Source of the DNA: CAYPNF01 sp964411985
GTDB taxonomy: Bacteria; Verrucomicrobiota; Verrucomicrobiia; Limisphaerales; J093
Length of the DNA stretch: 64,000 nt
Direction: 5' to 3'
Assembly (NCBI GenBank): GCA_964411985.1
Contig: CAYPNF010000014.1
Coordinates: 83,888-147,887 of the forward strand
The notes under the pieces were generated by a model that saw only the letters and a program-made list of their open reading frames with translations, ran no database searches and was not told the origin of the DNA. Of the stretch, positions 34,825-44,084 are shown in pieces. The position numbers and the translations under genes were made by a program. Each line of letters begins with the position of its first letter. Within the stretch, counting starts at the first letter, position 1.

Positions 34825-36783
34825 ATGCCCTCCAGCGGAACGGAGGGCATGGAAGCGAATTCAGGAATCTTTTCGTTTACGGTGATCGGGCGCAGACTCA
34901 TCCTGCTGATGATGTCCGTTGCGCTCGCCGGCGTGCTGGTTGCCACGGCGGTGCTGCTCGGAGCTTTCGGGGTCCAGGCACGCATCCAGAACACGCAGCA
35001 GATGAACGCCATCGCCAGCCGGGTGGCCACGGACTACTTGGCCGCTTCAAACCAAGGGAAAGGAGATCCGTCCGTGGAGGCCTTTCGTACCGTCCGCGGC
35101 AAACCCTACTTGCTGAGCGCCTCGATCCTGAGCCCCGAGGGGACGACACTGGCAGTCTTCGAAAGGGACTCAGCTCCTGGGCCTTTGGATCAACCCTCGG
35201 GGAGGGCCGAGAAGTATCAATGGGTTTGCCCCATCCTGAGTGCAGGGAGGACCAACCTGGTGGTCCATCTCATCGCGGAAGGCCCGCTCCCTTTCGGGGT
35301 TATCCATCTTCCAGCCGGTACGATCCTACTAGCGGGTCTGCTCGGTTTGGGTGTTGCTACAGCTCTTGCTGTCTTGCTGCAGAAGCCGCTTTCCGAGCGC
35401 ATCGCCCGTTTACAGCGGTTCGCGGAGCGCGTTGTCACAGAAAAGGACCACTCCTTGCGCGCTGAGCCGGGTGTCGGGTGGCAATTGGGGGGCTTGACGG
35501 CCAACGTGAACGTGATCGTTTCGAGAGTGGAGGAAGGTGAGAAGAGCGCTCAGGAAACCGGGCGGCAACTTGACGAGCAGGCACGGAAATGCGAAGAAGC
35601 CCGGGCTGCGCTAGCAGCCCAGGAGCAGGCACGGAAAGAGTTTCAGCTGAACCGCGACAAGCTTTTGGCGACTCTCCGCTCCATGCCCGAGGGTGTCATT
35701 GTGACGGACCGAGAGGCCAAGATCGTGCTGGTGAACCGCGCGGCGGAGAGACTTACCGGTTGGGGTTCAGGGGAGGCGCTGAGTCTTCCTGTGGAGGTTG
35801 CATTCCTGCCAGAGAGAGCCGGAGAGCGCATCCCGGGGAATACCTTGGTGAACTCCGTTTTGGGAGGGGAGCCATCAGCAGTATTACCGGAAGGTTGCGT
35901 ATTGCTATCCAGGTCAGGCACCTCCCGTGCGATTTCCGCAAGCGCTGCTCCGATCGAGGATGAGGCAAGCCAGTGCCTTGGGGCGATTCTGTTGTTCCGG
36001 GATGTGAGCCAGGAGCGGAGGGAGATGGCCCAGCAGCAGTCGGAGAGTAGAATGGAGGCGGTAACGGAAATGGCCTCGGGGATTGCCCACAATTTCAACA
36101 ACGTGCTCACTGTCATCCTCGGGAACCTGGAGTTTGCGCGGAGTTGCGCCGATGCGGATCCGCAATTGGCGGAGGCTCTGGATTCGGCGACCCAGGCTTC
36201 TCTGCAGGCGCGCGAGATCACCAGGCGCGTGTTGAGCCTTACCAGCAGAGGTTCCACCTCGAAAAAGACGAGCGACCTCAACGGCTTGATCCGGCAGCGA
36301 GTGGGCTTTATTCTGGATTCCGCCCTCGTTCGTTGCCACTTCAACCTGGCGGACGATCTTTGGGAAGTGGAGATCAACCCTGGTCAGATTGAGCAGGCGA
36401 TTGAGCAATTGGTGCAGAATGCGGTGCAGGCGATGCCCTCCGGAGGCGAGTTGCATGTGATTTCCCAGAACGTTCTCCCCGAGGAGTTGGCGAAGCTGCC
36501 CCTGGCCCAAGGCCGCTATGTTCGCTTGACCATCCGGGATTCGGGCAAGGGGATTACCGCAGCCGACCTCCAACGTGTTTTCGATCCCTTCTTTACTACA
36601 CGCGCTCGTTCTACAGGCCTCGGGTTGACCTGTGTCTATCATATCCTCCGGAAGCACGGCGGTTTGATCACGGCGGATTCGGTGGTGGGACAGGGGGCGT
36701 CGTTCCATATCTATCTGCCCGCAGCGGGCAATCAGCCGAAGAACGGCCGACCGGCGCAACCAGCGCGAGCGGCGCAAGCATGA
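34825..36783 (+). CDS. Membrane sensor histidine kinase with PAS domain (orphan)
   Basis: The protein has 652 residues. The ATG at 34825 has GGGGGGA 4-10 bp upstream; an ATG at 34849 is possible. Domains: helix ~20-48, periplasmic sensor ~49-165, helix ~168-190, HAMP-like linker, coiled coil ~235-285, PAS ~285-390 (EGVIVTDREAKIVLVNRAAERLTG), then HisKA with His422 in GIAHNFNNVL and the ATPase domain (EQLVQNAVQAM, DSGKGI, FDPFFTTR, GLGL). HNFNN-type kinases often work with a separate or fused receiver; none is fused, and no response regulator is adjacent. Signal unknown. Confidence 0.9.
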   Translation: MPSSGTEGMEANSGIFSFTVIGRRLILLMMSVALAGVLVATAVLLGAFGVQARIQNTQQMNAIASRVATDYLAASNQGKGDPSVEAFRTVRGKPYLLSASILSPEGTTLAVFERDSAPGPLDQPSGRAEKYQWVCPILSAGRTNLVVHLIAEGPLPFGVIHLPAGTILLAGLLGLGVATALAVLLQKPLSERIARLQRFAERVVTEKDHSLRAEPGVGWQLGGLTANVNVIVSRVEEGEKSAQETGRQLDEQARKCEEARAALAAQEQARKEFQLNRDKLLATLRSMPEGVIVTDREAKIVLVNRAAERLTGWGSGEALSLPVEVAFLPERAGERIPGNTLVNSVLGGEPSAVLPEGCVLLSRSGTSRAISASAAPIEDEASQCLGAILLFRDVSQERREMAQQQSESRMEAVTEMASGIAHNFNNVLTVILGNLEFARSCADADPQLAEALDSATQASLQAREITRRVLSLTSRGSTSKKTSDLNGLIRQRVGFILDSALVRCHFNLADDLWEVEINPGQIEQAIEQLVQNAVQAMPSGGELHVISQNVLPEELAKLPLAQGRYVRLTIRDSGKGITAADLQRVFDPFFTTRARSTGLGLTCVYHILRKHGGLITADSVVGQGASFHIYLPAAGNQPKNGRPAQPARAAQA

Positions 36784-36869
36784 GCGGATGGTCGTTGGGA
36801 AACGGCTTGGCTCGCGTGTCGGCCAGTGGAAGCCTTCTTCCTTGACTAGCCCTGGATTGCGCTCCTTCA

Positions 36870-38639
36870 ATGGCCCTTCCTATGAGCACACTCTTCTCTC
36901 GATGCTTCTTGTCCTGGATGTTGAGCGCTTTGGCCCTCGCTTGCACGGCTGGAGCGGGGGAGTCAGAGACGAACCAGGAGGCGAGTCGCTGGCGGTCCGA
37001 GCGCCGCCTTATCGACCTGCATCAACACGTGGGGTATCGGGAGGATTTCTTGCGGCGGGATATCTCCATCATGGATGCCTCCGGAGTGGGTGTGGTGGTC
37101 AATCTGAGCGGGGATACGGTCACCTCGCAGCCCGGGAGCGCCTCGGCCTTCCAGCAAAACCGGGAACTGGCGGATCGTCTGTTCCCAGGCCGCTTCATCC
37201 ACTTTATGAGCCTCGATTACACGGGATGGGATGAGCCTGATTTTCAGGAGAAATCCGTCAAGCAAGTGGAAGAAGGTTTCCGCCTTGGGGCGGCAGGATT
37301 CAAGGAATACAAACGACTTGGGCTCTACCTGAAGGACAAGGCTGGGAAACTGATCGCCATTGACGACCCTAAACTCGACCCGGTGTGGAAGCGCTGCGGC
37401 GAATTGGGGATGCCGGTTTCGATCCACGTGGGAGATCCTCGGGCCTTTTGGCTGCCCTACAACTCTGCCAACGAACGCTGGACAGAGCTCAAGGACCATC
37501 CCTCATGGTGGTTCGGCGATCCCGCCAAATACCCTGCCCGGGAGAGCCTCCTGGAAGCCTTGAACAAGGTGGTGGAGCGCCATCCCCACACCACGTTCGT
37601 CTGCGTTCACTTTGCGAATAACGCCGAGGACCTGGACTGGGTGGATCGTTCTCTCGATCGATATCCCAACATGATGGCGGATTTGGCCGCCCGGATTCCG
37701 GAAATCGGCCGCCACGATCCGGCCCGGGTCCGCCGGTTGTTCCTGAAACATCAGGACCGCATTTTGTTCGCCACGGACTTTATGGTCTATGATCGTTTGA
37801 CCTTGGGCTCAGGCGGAAGCGGAAACCCGCCGACCGACGAGGATGCCAAAGAATTCTATGCTAAACACTGGCGCTGGCTGGAGACCCACGACCGGCAGTT
37901 CGACCACATGACACCGATCCAAGGGGAGTGGAAGATTGATGGCATTGGTTTGCCAGCGAGTGTGCTGCGGAAGATCTACTTCGACAACGCCCGCAGGCTT
38001 CTCGTGCGATCCCTCCCTCTTCCGACTGTAAGAGCCCCTCACATCACGAAGGACTTTCGGCCGGATGGACGGCTGGGCGAACCAGCCTGGCGCGGAGCTC
38101 AACGAGTGTTTGTCGAATCCCAGCTCAAGGAGGGGACCGTTCGGCCCGAACTCTCCACGACGGTCCGCCTTCTTTGGTCTAATCGCTATCTCTACCTCGC
38201 TTTCGAAGCGCCTTTCACCGAGTTCACGTTGTTTGAACCTGCCCTCAAGAAAGGCGAACGCCAAGGCCTTTGGGACAAGGATGTCGTAGAAGCCTTCATC
38301 GGCACCGATCCAAACCAACTCAGACCCTATACCGAGTATGAGGTGGCGCCAACGGGGGAGAAGCTGGATCTTTGGATCGAGAAACCTGCCAGTGGCTTGG
38401 AATGGAACAGCGGATTCGAGAGTGCGGTGAAAGTGGACCGCAAGAGGAAGGTCTGGACCACCGAAATGCGCATTCCGCTCGCGAAGCTCCGGGCAACTCC
38501 GCCGCGTGCAGGCGAGCGATGGCGCTTGAATCTCTACCGGCACGATATTGCGAACGGCGCCTTTCTTGCCTGGAGTCCGACCGCGACGGGCTCCGCCCAC
38601 ACGCCGACCCGTTTTGGGTGGCTGGAGTTCCAGGAATGA
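36870..38639 (+). CDS. Secreted amidohydrolase fused to a CBM9-like domain
   Basis: The protein has 589 residues (an ATG at 36882 is an alternative start). A signal sequence covers about residues 5-28. Residues ~45-385 are an amidohydrolase-2 type TIM barrel with metal-site motifs DLHQHVG, SIHVGDP, CVHFANNAEDL and FATDFMVYD. Residues ~395-589 (LLWSNRYLYLAFEA, DKDVVEAFIGTDPN, WTTEMRIPLAKL, WRLNLYRHD) match the CBM9-like sugar-binding module. The combination suggests hydrolysis or decarboxylation of a small carbon compound at a carbohydrate surface; the substrate cannot be predicted. It lies between a sensor kinase and a PQQ-propeller gene on the same strand. Confidence 0.75.
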   Translation: MALPMSTLFSRCFLSWMLSALALACTAGAGESETNQEASRWRSERRLIDLHQHVGYREDFLRRDISIMDASGVGVVVNLSGDTVTSQPGSASAFQQNRELADRLFPGRFIHFMSLDYTGWDEPDFQEKSVKQVEEGFRLGAAGFKEYKRLGLYLKDKAGKLIAIDDPKLDPVWKRCGELGMPVSIHVGDPRAFWLPYNSANERWTELKDHPSWWFGDPAKYPARESLLEALNKVVERHPHTTFVCVHFANNAEDLDWVDRSLDRYPNMMADLAARIPEIGRHDPARVRRLFLKHQDRILFATDFMVYDRLTLGSGGSGNPPTDEDAKEFYAKHWRWLETHDRQFDHMTPIQGEWKIDGIGLPASVLRKIYFDNARRLLVRSLPLPTVRAPHITKDFRPDGRLGEPAWRGAQRVFVESQLKEGTVRPELSTTVRLLWSNRYLYLAFEAPFTEFTLFEPALKKGERQGLWDKDVVEAFIGTDPNQLRPYTEYEVAPTGEKLDLWIEKPASGLEWNSGFESAVKVDRKRKVWTTEMRIPLAKLRATPPRAGERWRLNLYRHDIANGAFLAWSPTATGSAHTPTRFGWLEFQE

Positions 38640-38926
38640 CCTGAGCTGCCAAGCTTCTGGATGCGGTGAGGCGCGAAGCGAAGTGCCGCGCTTTCCCCTT
38701 GGCTCAGGCGAGAAGATGGGGGAGGGGAGACTGAAGGCCCGGCCTGGCGGTTTTTGGGCGGCCTTCCGCTGCCGAAAGCTACCCGGCAGAGGTCGCAACC
38801 CGCCCTGCTAGAGGGTTCCATACGACACCCGAAACGATACGTTCCTCCGGCTACCCGCAGGCCGCGCTCCCCTCCTTTTTTGCTAGGATGAGGACCAGAG
38901 GCCTGCTCTAGTCCAGAGCGTCAGTT

Positions 38927-40366
38927 ATGTGTGCATCGATTTCTTCTTTCAGGGGCCTTTGTCGGGCGTTAGGCCCGCTGGTTCATTTTTCCTGCGTAAC
39001 ACTCGTGTTGCTGGTGCTCCTCTCGCCGCAACCGATGGCTCTGGGGGCCGATTGGCCTCGGCTAGGAGGACCGTCCGCCGCGGGTATCTCACCGGAGAAG
39101 GGTCTCGCCACCCGATGGGCGGATGCCGGGCCCGCAGTGCTATGGACCGTCGATCTTGCGGAAGGGTACGGTGGTGCGGCCGTCCACTCGGGAGAGGTTT
39201 TCGTGCTGGATCGAATCCACGATCAAACGGATGTCTTACGCTGCCTTGAGCTCGAGAGCGGAAAGGAACTTTGGAGACTGGAGTCAGACACGCCCGGCAA
39301 ACTCCCCTACAACGGGTCGAGAAACGTGCCGACGGTGGATCGGGAGTCTCTTTACACTGTATCTCCTTTTGGGGAGTTTAGGTGCATCGACCGGGCCACT
39401 CACAAGGTCCGGTGGTCCAAACACTTGGTCAACGACTTCAAGGATCCTGAGGTGGATGTCAGCGATTCGCCCAAGAACCGGGAGGAAGAGTTGTTGCGGG
39501 CCCAGGTACCCCGATGGGGGGTGACTCAGGCACCTTTGCTCTACCATGGTCTGGTGATCGTGGCGCCGCAGACGCAGAAGGTGGGATTGGTGGCCTACGA
39601 CAGGGTCACAGGGGAGATTCGCTGGCGTTCGGGATACATTGGCCGTAACTGGTTCGGACATGTCAGCCCGACTCTGATGAAACTGGGGGGGACGGAACAA
39701 GTGATTATGCTGGCGCAGCCGAGTGATCCGGAGAAGTCTCCCGCTGACGCCCCGCCTTCCATCATCTCTTCCGTGGATCCCGAGACAGGGCGGGTCCTAT
39801 GGACGACACGATCGCCTGTGCCACACAAAATCCCGATTACTCAACCGTTGCAGTTGGATGACCGGCGCCTCTTTATCGCGTCCGGGCTGGGTTTTGGATG
39901 CATGATTCTCCAGGTCGAGAAGCAGGGGGATGGGTGGAAGACCGAAGTGACCTTGCAGAACCGCCAGGTGGCGGGGCACATCCACTCACCGGTGCTCTAT
40001 GAGAACCGCATCTACCTGACGAGCTTTCGCGATCAGGGCGGGAGTACCTCCGGGTTCGTGTGCCTGGATCTGGCTGGAAAACTGATCTGGCAAACCGGGC
40101 CTGACCTGCAGTTTGAGTCAGGAGGTTTCCTTGTCGCGGACGGCAAGGCTTTCGTGATGCATGGCAAGCGAGGGGAGTTGTATCTGTTAGGTCTTGCCGC
40201 CGAAAAGCCGGCAGTGCTTGGACAGGCCAAGGTCTTGGCTGCGGAAGATGGTGGAGTGTGGGCTCCCATGGCGCTTTCGAACGGCCGACTCCTAGTGCGC
40301 GACCAGCATCAGATGAAATGTTTGGACATGCGTGGTCAAGGAGTTGAAAAGAAGACTTTACCATGA
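38927..40366 (+). CDS. Secreted PQQ-type beta-propeller protein
   Basis: The protein has 479 residues with a signal peptide (VTLVLLVLLSPQPMALGA). WPRLGGPSAAGISPEKGLATRW starts the propeller exactly as in Verrucomicrobia/Planctomycetes 'PQQ-binding-like' proteins. Blades are marked by repeated W-x-x-D/G-L-x-G motifs (CLELESGKELWRLES, VDPETGRVLWTTR, CLDLAGKLIWQTG). The family includes BamB-like scaffolds and quinoprotein dehydrogenases; without the catalytic Glu/Asp pattern I cannot claim enzyme activity. The gene ends at a hairpin shared with the convergent exoD. Confidence 0.8.
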   Translation: MCASISSFRGLCRALGPLVHFSCVTLVLLVLLSPQPMALGADWPRLGGPSAAGISPEKGLATRWADAGPAVLWTVDLAEGYGGAAVHSGEVFVLDRIHDQTDVLRCLELESGKELWRLESDTPGKLPYNGSRNVPTVDRESLYTVSPFGEFRCIDRATHKVRWSKHLVNDFKDPEVDVSDSPKNREEELLRAQVPRWGVTQAPLLYHGLVIVAPQTQKVGLVAYDRVTGEIRWRSGYIGRNWFGHVSPTLMKLGGTEQVIMLAQPSDPEKSPADAPPSIISSVDPETGRVLWTTRSPVPHKIPITQPLQLDDRRLFIASGLGFGCMILQVEKQGDGWKTEVTLQNRQVAGHIHSPVLYENRIYLTSFRDQGGSTSGFVCLDLAGKLIWQTGPDLQFESGGFLVADGKAFVMHGKRGELYLLGLAAEKPAVLGQAKVLAAEDGGVWAPMALSNGRLLVRDQHQMKCLDMRGQGVEKKTLP

Positions 40367-40376
40367 AGTTCGTGAA

Positions 40377-40406
40377 GAAACATAAAGAGAGAACCTCTCT
40401 TGTTTC
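40377..40406. terminator. Candidate bidirectional terminator between convergent genes
   Basis: A hairpin: GAAAC (40377-40381) and AAGAGAG (40385-40391) pair with CTCTCTT (40395-40401) and GTTTC (40402-40406), with a 3-base loop AAC and a 3-base bulge. It lies in the 74 bp between the stops of the propeller gene and exoD. No long T tract follows on either strand, so strength is uncertain. Confidence 0.5.
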
Positions 40407-40440
40407 CTATTGAACCGGCGGCCGAGCTTGGGACCGCTTC

Positions 40441-41124
40441 TTAATCCTGAGGGGTGAACAGGTTGCCCAGGTGATTGTGGAGCCAGCCTACCACCTCTTT
40501 GCCGCCCCACCCCACACAGGCAAAGAAGACGAGGGTAGCGAGGAAGAGCAAGATTCCTCCGATCACGCTGTAGCCATCCCGCTCCAGCAGGGCACCGCTC
40601 AGCAGGACGATGGTCATTGCTGGAAGGGTGTTGCTGAACGGGATGGGAAGAGGGAGCAGCAACAAGACCCCTGCGATGAGGATCATGCTGCCATACGCAT
40701 GATGCAGGAATCCTACATCCACCAGGAAACAAAGCCTGGGGCGGAGGAGGTATTCCATGCAGCGAAGAACCTTGCGGCTTGCCTTCAAAACGGCCAGGAA
40801 GAACCGTGGGGGTAAGGCTGTGTTCAAGAGTCTCTCCGGCAGCCAGGGTTTCTGGCGCAAGGCCAGGCGCAAGCCGATTAAGGCGATCACCAACCCGAAT
40901 GGGGTCGACAATCCCAACATGGGAACGGGGGTACAGAAGGGGAGCGCCAGCAGGATCAAGAGCAGCATGAACGCGCGACCTTGGGTGACCTGGATTACCT
41001 CCCGAAGCAGCACCGGTCGTTCGCCCAGGGTGTGCAGCAGCGCGCCGATCTCCTCCGAAAGCTTGCGGGCTTCCTTCGGATCGTGCGGTCCCTTCGATGC
41101 TGGTAAAGGCTCTTGGGCAGGCAT
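40441..41124 (-). CDS. ExoD-family membrane protein
   Basis: The protein has 227 residues from the ATG at 41124, which has GGAGAG just upstream; the frame is open 108 bp further. After a soluble N-terminus come GERPVLLREVIQVTQGRAFMLLLILLALPFCTPVPM and LSTPFGLVIALIGLRLALRQKPWLP, the hallmark of ExoD (PF06055), then three more helices. The family affects exopolysaccharide production and alkali tolerance in rhizobia; the mechanism is unknown. It lies next to the ASKHA ferredoxin gene, 104 bp apart on the same strand. Confidence 0.85.
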   Translation of the reverse strand: MPAQEPLPASKGPHDPKEARKLSEEIGALLHTLGERPVLLREVIQVTQGRAFMLLLILLALPFCTPVPMLGLSTPFGLVIALIGLRLALRQKPWLPERLLNTALPPRFFLAVLKASRKVLRCMEYLLRPRLCFLVDVGFLHHAYGSMILIAGVLLLLPLPIPFSNTLPAMTIVLLSGALLERDGYSVIGGILLFLATLVFFACVGWGGKEVVGWLHNHLGNLFTPQD

Positions 41125-41228
41125 GCTTCTCTCCAAGCCACCTCGCGGGCAGCCATGAGCCATCAGTCTAAGGCAGTTCTTCCCGAGTGCCAACTTTCTT
41201 TGCCTTGCGCGCCAAGGCAGTTTACCGC

Positions 41229-42740
41229 TCACTTTCGCGCAAAAGGCATCTCGTCCACGTAGACTTCGTGAAAATGCGGATCCTCATTCAGGGAGATGTG
41301 CTGGGTGATGCGTGATAATTGCGCTTCAGCCAGGTGGTTCTGCGAAGGCTGAAACAAAGCGAGTTTTGCTCCCAGGAGAGCCGTGTTACCGGAGGGTTCA
41401 ACGCGGTCAGCCCCAAACGGAAGCAGACCGATACGGTGCGCGCTGGCCCGGCTGATGTAATTCCCAAATGCGCCTGCCAGATAGATCTTCTCCAAGTCCT
41501 CCACTTGGGCGTCGAAACGCTCGGTGAGGAGCCGTATTCCCGCCGCGATGGCTCCCTTGGCCAACTGCAGCTCGCGCACGTCTGCCTGGCTGAGCGCCAC
41601 GGGGGCGGCGATCGACAAGGGACCGGGATTGGCCAGTTTGCCAGAGGATTGGATCCAGCCCAACTCCAGCCCCACAGCCACGGCATCGACGAGACCGCTT
41701 CCGCAGATTCCGCGAGGTGGGCCTCCTCCCAGCACCTTGGCTTGCATCGTACGTTCCACCAGCTGCACCGAAGAGATAGCGCCGGTGGCGGCCCGCATGC
41801 CCATCGAGATCTTGGCACCTTCGAATGCAGGTCCAGCGGCCGTCGAGGCACACAACAATCGACCCTTGCGGCCTACCACGATCTCCCCATTGGTCCCCAA
41901 GTCCACCAGGGCGCATAGTGCATCCCGCTCCGCCAGCCCGGTGGCGAGGATCCCCGCCAGAATGTCGCTCCCCACGAACCCGCCCAGGCAGGGCAGGAAG
42001 CGGACTTGCGCCCCAGAGACGCGTTCCCACCCAAGGGAGGCAGCCTCCATTTCCTTCGCAGACAAATCCGGTGATTCAAAGGGATAGTGAGCCAGCGGTT
42101 GGACGTTCAGCCCGCAGAACAAGTGATGCATGACCGTGTTACCCACCACGGTGATATAACGGACCCGGTCCGGGCAGGGATGAGACTCCGCCAATTCCAG
42201 GACCATCGCTCCCAGTTGGCCGCGGATGGTGTTCCTGAGGATGTCTGCGCCTTCCGCCGAAGTGCCGAACTCCACCCGGCTCATGATATCCGCGCCGTGT
42301 TTGGCCTGTTGGTTGAGAGCGGACCTGACGGCGAGCACCTGGCCGGTCCGTAGGTCCACCAGCTGCGCTACCAGGGTGGTCGTTCCCAGATCCACGGCGA
42401 TCCCCAGCCCCTCCTGAGGCTCAAAGGCGAACGGACGGTTATCCGCGAGGATGGTCGCTTCCCACTGAGCGAGATCGATTTGCAGGTCGTTATCGGCGCG
42501 CGCTTGGCAGGACAACCGCCACCCGGCGGCAATTTCCTGGGGTGTCAGGCGTGCCTGATCGTCAAGTGTGGGTGGAAGATCACCTTGGAGAACCCGCACT
42601 CGGCATCCCTTGCAGCGTCCTTTTCCTCCGCACGGGAACTCCACACCCTCGGCGAAAAGAAGGTCCTGCAGGGGGGAGCCGACGGGCACTTCCAGCCGTT
42701 TTCCCAAGGGCAGGAGTTCGACGATCACGGTAGATTGCAT
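41229..42740 (-). CDS. RACo-like ASKHA protein with N-terminal 2Fe-2S ferredoxin domain (DUF4445)
   Basis: The protein has 503 residues. An N-terminal plant-type ferredoxin domain has Cys37, Cys43, Cys46 and Cys78 in the C-x5-C-x2-C...C pattern (PCGGKGRCKGC, LSCQA). A linker follows, then an actin-like ATPase: GIAVDLGTTTLVAQLVDL, YITVVGNTVMHHLFCG, ALVDLGTNGEIV, GICGSGLVD and YLAGAFGNYIS. The family (RamA, RACo, MELD-type) uses ATP to reduce inactive Co(II) corrinoid proteins to Co(I). No corrinoid protein or methyltransferase is in this window, so the partner is elsewhere. It diverges from the LptF/G gene. Confidence 0.85.
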   Translation of the reverse strand: MQSTVIVELLPLGKRLEVPVGSPLQDLLFAEGVEFPCGGKGRCKGCRVRVLQGDLPPTLDDQARLTPQEIAAGWRLSCQARADNDLQIDLAQWEATILADNRPFAFEPQEGLGIAVDLGTTTLVAQLVDLRTGQVLAVRSALNQQAKHGADIMSRVEFGTSAEGADILRNTIRGQLGAMVLELAESHPCPDRVRYITVVGNTVMHHLFCGLNVQPLAHYPFESPDLSAKEMEAASLGWERVSGAQVRFLPCLGGFVGSDILAGILATGLAERDALCALVDLGTNGEIVVGRKGRLLCASTAAGPAFEGAKISMGMRAATGAISSVQLVERTMQAKVLGGGPPRGICGSGLVDAVAVGLELGWIQSSGKLANPGPLSIAAPVALSQADVRELQLAKGAIAAGIRLLTERFDAQVEDLEKIYLAGAFGNYISRASAHRIGLLPFGADRVEPSGNTALLGAKLALFQPSQNHLAEAQLSRITQHISLNEDPHFHEVYVDEMPFARK

Positions 42741-42906
42741 GCCGGGAGCATAGGAACCTTCGTGGAATGGAGCAAGCCCGTGCGAGCCCTGGCGTGACGG
42801 GATCCCGTGGAGCAGGGGAGGGAAGCTCGCATGCCACCGACCTGCGCTTGCTAATCCGAGTTCTCGGTGCTACCAGTAGCGCCGTCGGCTGCGGATCGCC
42901 CTCGAT

Positions 42907-44046
42907 GTGAAGACACTGCATCTCTACCTGACTCGCCAGGTCGTGACCTCGCTGTTTATGACAGTGTTGGTCTTCACGTTCATTCTGCTGTTGGGGAACG
43001 TGCTGAAGGAGATCCTGGCTTTGTTGATCAACCGCCAAGCCAACGTGCTCCTGGTCATCAAGGCCATCGGTTTGCTTATCCCCTACGTGCTCGTGTTTGC
43101 GCTCCCGATGGGGTTGCTGACAGCGACGCTTCTGGTCTTCGGCCGTTTCAGTGCCGACTCAGAGCTCACGGCTGCCCGGGCCAGTGGTATTAGCCTGATG
43201 GCCCTGAGCTCCCCCGTGCTGCTCTTGGCGGTGATCATGACCGCGCTGACCGGTTGGTTCATGCTGAAGGTTGCGCCTGAATGCCGGACGGCCTACAAGG
43301 GCCTCCTCCACCACGCCGGCATCGTATCCGCCGTGGGTGGCTTGGGAGAGAACCAGTTCATCCGCGAGTTTGATGGCCTCATCATTTACATCGGTCAAAG
43401 GGACGAGAACCACCTGAAGGACCTGATTCTCTACCGGTTGGGCACCAATCGAGTGGATGCCTTCGAGCCTGGAGCGGGTTCGACCAACGCCACGGCACCA
43501 GAACAGGTACGCGTGGTAGAAATCATCACTGCCGCCGAGGCCGATGTCTCCATGGACACGAATGGTGCTTCCCTGGTCATCGGGATGAAGGAAGTGGAAG
43601 CCTTTCAGGTCGACAGCATGTCACCGGCCCATTCGGCGGACTTGGAGTACCGACTTCCCTTTGGGCGGAAACCTCAAGCCCAGCGGCCGACGAAGATTTC
43701 AGAGATGACTTTTGGCCAGCTACAACAGACCTACTACGAGTTCAAGCGGTTAGGGGTGGATTCCACGCCGGTCATGTTCCAAATCCACAAGAACATCGCA
43801 TTCGCTTTCTCCTGTCTGAGCTTTACGATGGTAGGCATTCCGCTGGGCATTCGCGCCCACCGCCGCGAAACGACAGCTGGAATCGGCATCGCCCTCATCC
43901 TGGTGATGTTCTACTACATCTTCATCATTCTCGCCGAGGCCTGGCAGACGCAACCCGAGAAGTATCCGCACCTCCTGGTTTGGCTGCCCAACCTGCTATT
44001 CCAGTTGGTGGGGGGCATCCTGCTCTGGCGGGCCAATCGGAACTGA
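42907..44046 (+). CDS. LptF/LptG-family permease
   Basis: The protein has 379 residues, GTG start. It has three N-terminal and three C-terminal membrane helices around a periplasmic beta-jellyroll at about residues 120-270. LTRQVVTSLFMTVLVFTFILLLGNVL and NIAFAFSCLSFTMVGIPLGIRAHRRETTAG are typical of the YjgP/YjgQ family. LptF and LptG form the channel that extracts lipopolysaccharide for LptB-driven export. Only one copy is here; its partner must lie elsewhere. It converges on gltD with 38 bp between stops. Confidence 0.88.
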   Translation: MKTLHLYLTRQVVTSLFMTVLVFTFILLLGNVLKEILALLINRQANVLLVIKAIGLLIPYVLVFALPMGLLTATLLVFGRFSADSELTAARASGISLMALSSPVLLLAVIMTALTGWFMLKVAPECRTAYKGLLHHAGIVSAVGGLGENQFIREFDGLIIYIGQRDENHLKDLILYRLGTNRVDAFEPGAGSTNATAPEQVRVVEIITAAEADVSMDTNGASLVIGMKEVEAFQVDSMSPAHSADLEYRLPFGRKPQAQRPTKISEMTFGQLQQTYYEFKRLGVDSTPVMFQIHKNIAFAFSCLSFTMVGIPLGIRAHRRETTAGIGIALILVMFYYIFIILAEAWQTQPEKYPHLLVWLPNLLFQLVGGILLWRANRN

Positions 44047-44084
44047 CCGGGCTTTGCGCGCCGCAGGTGGCCTCCGACCGGGGC

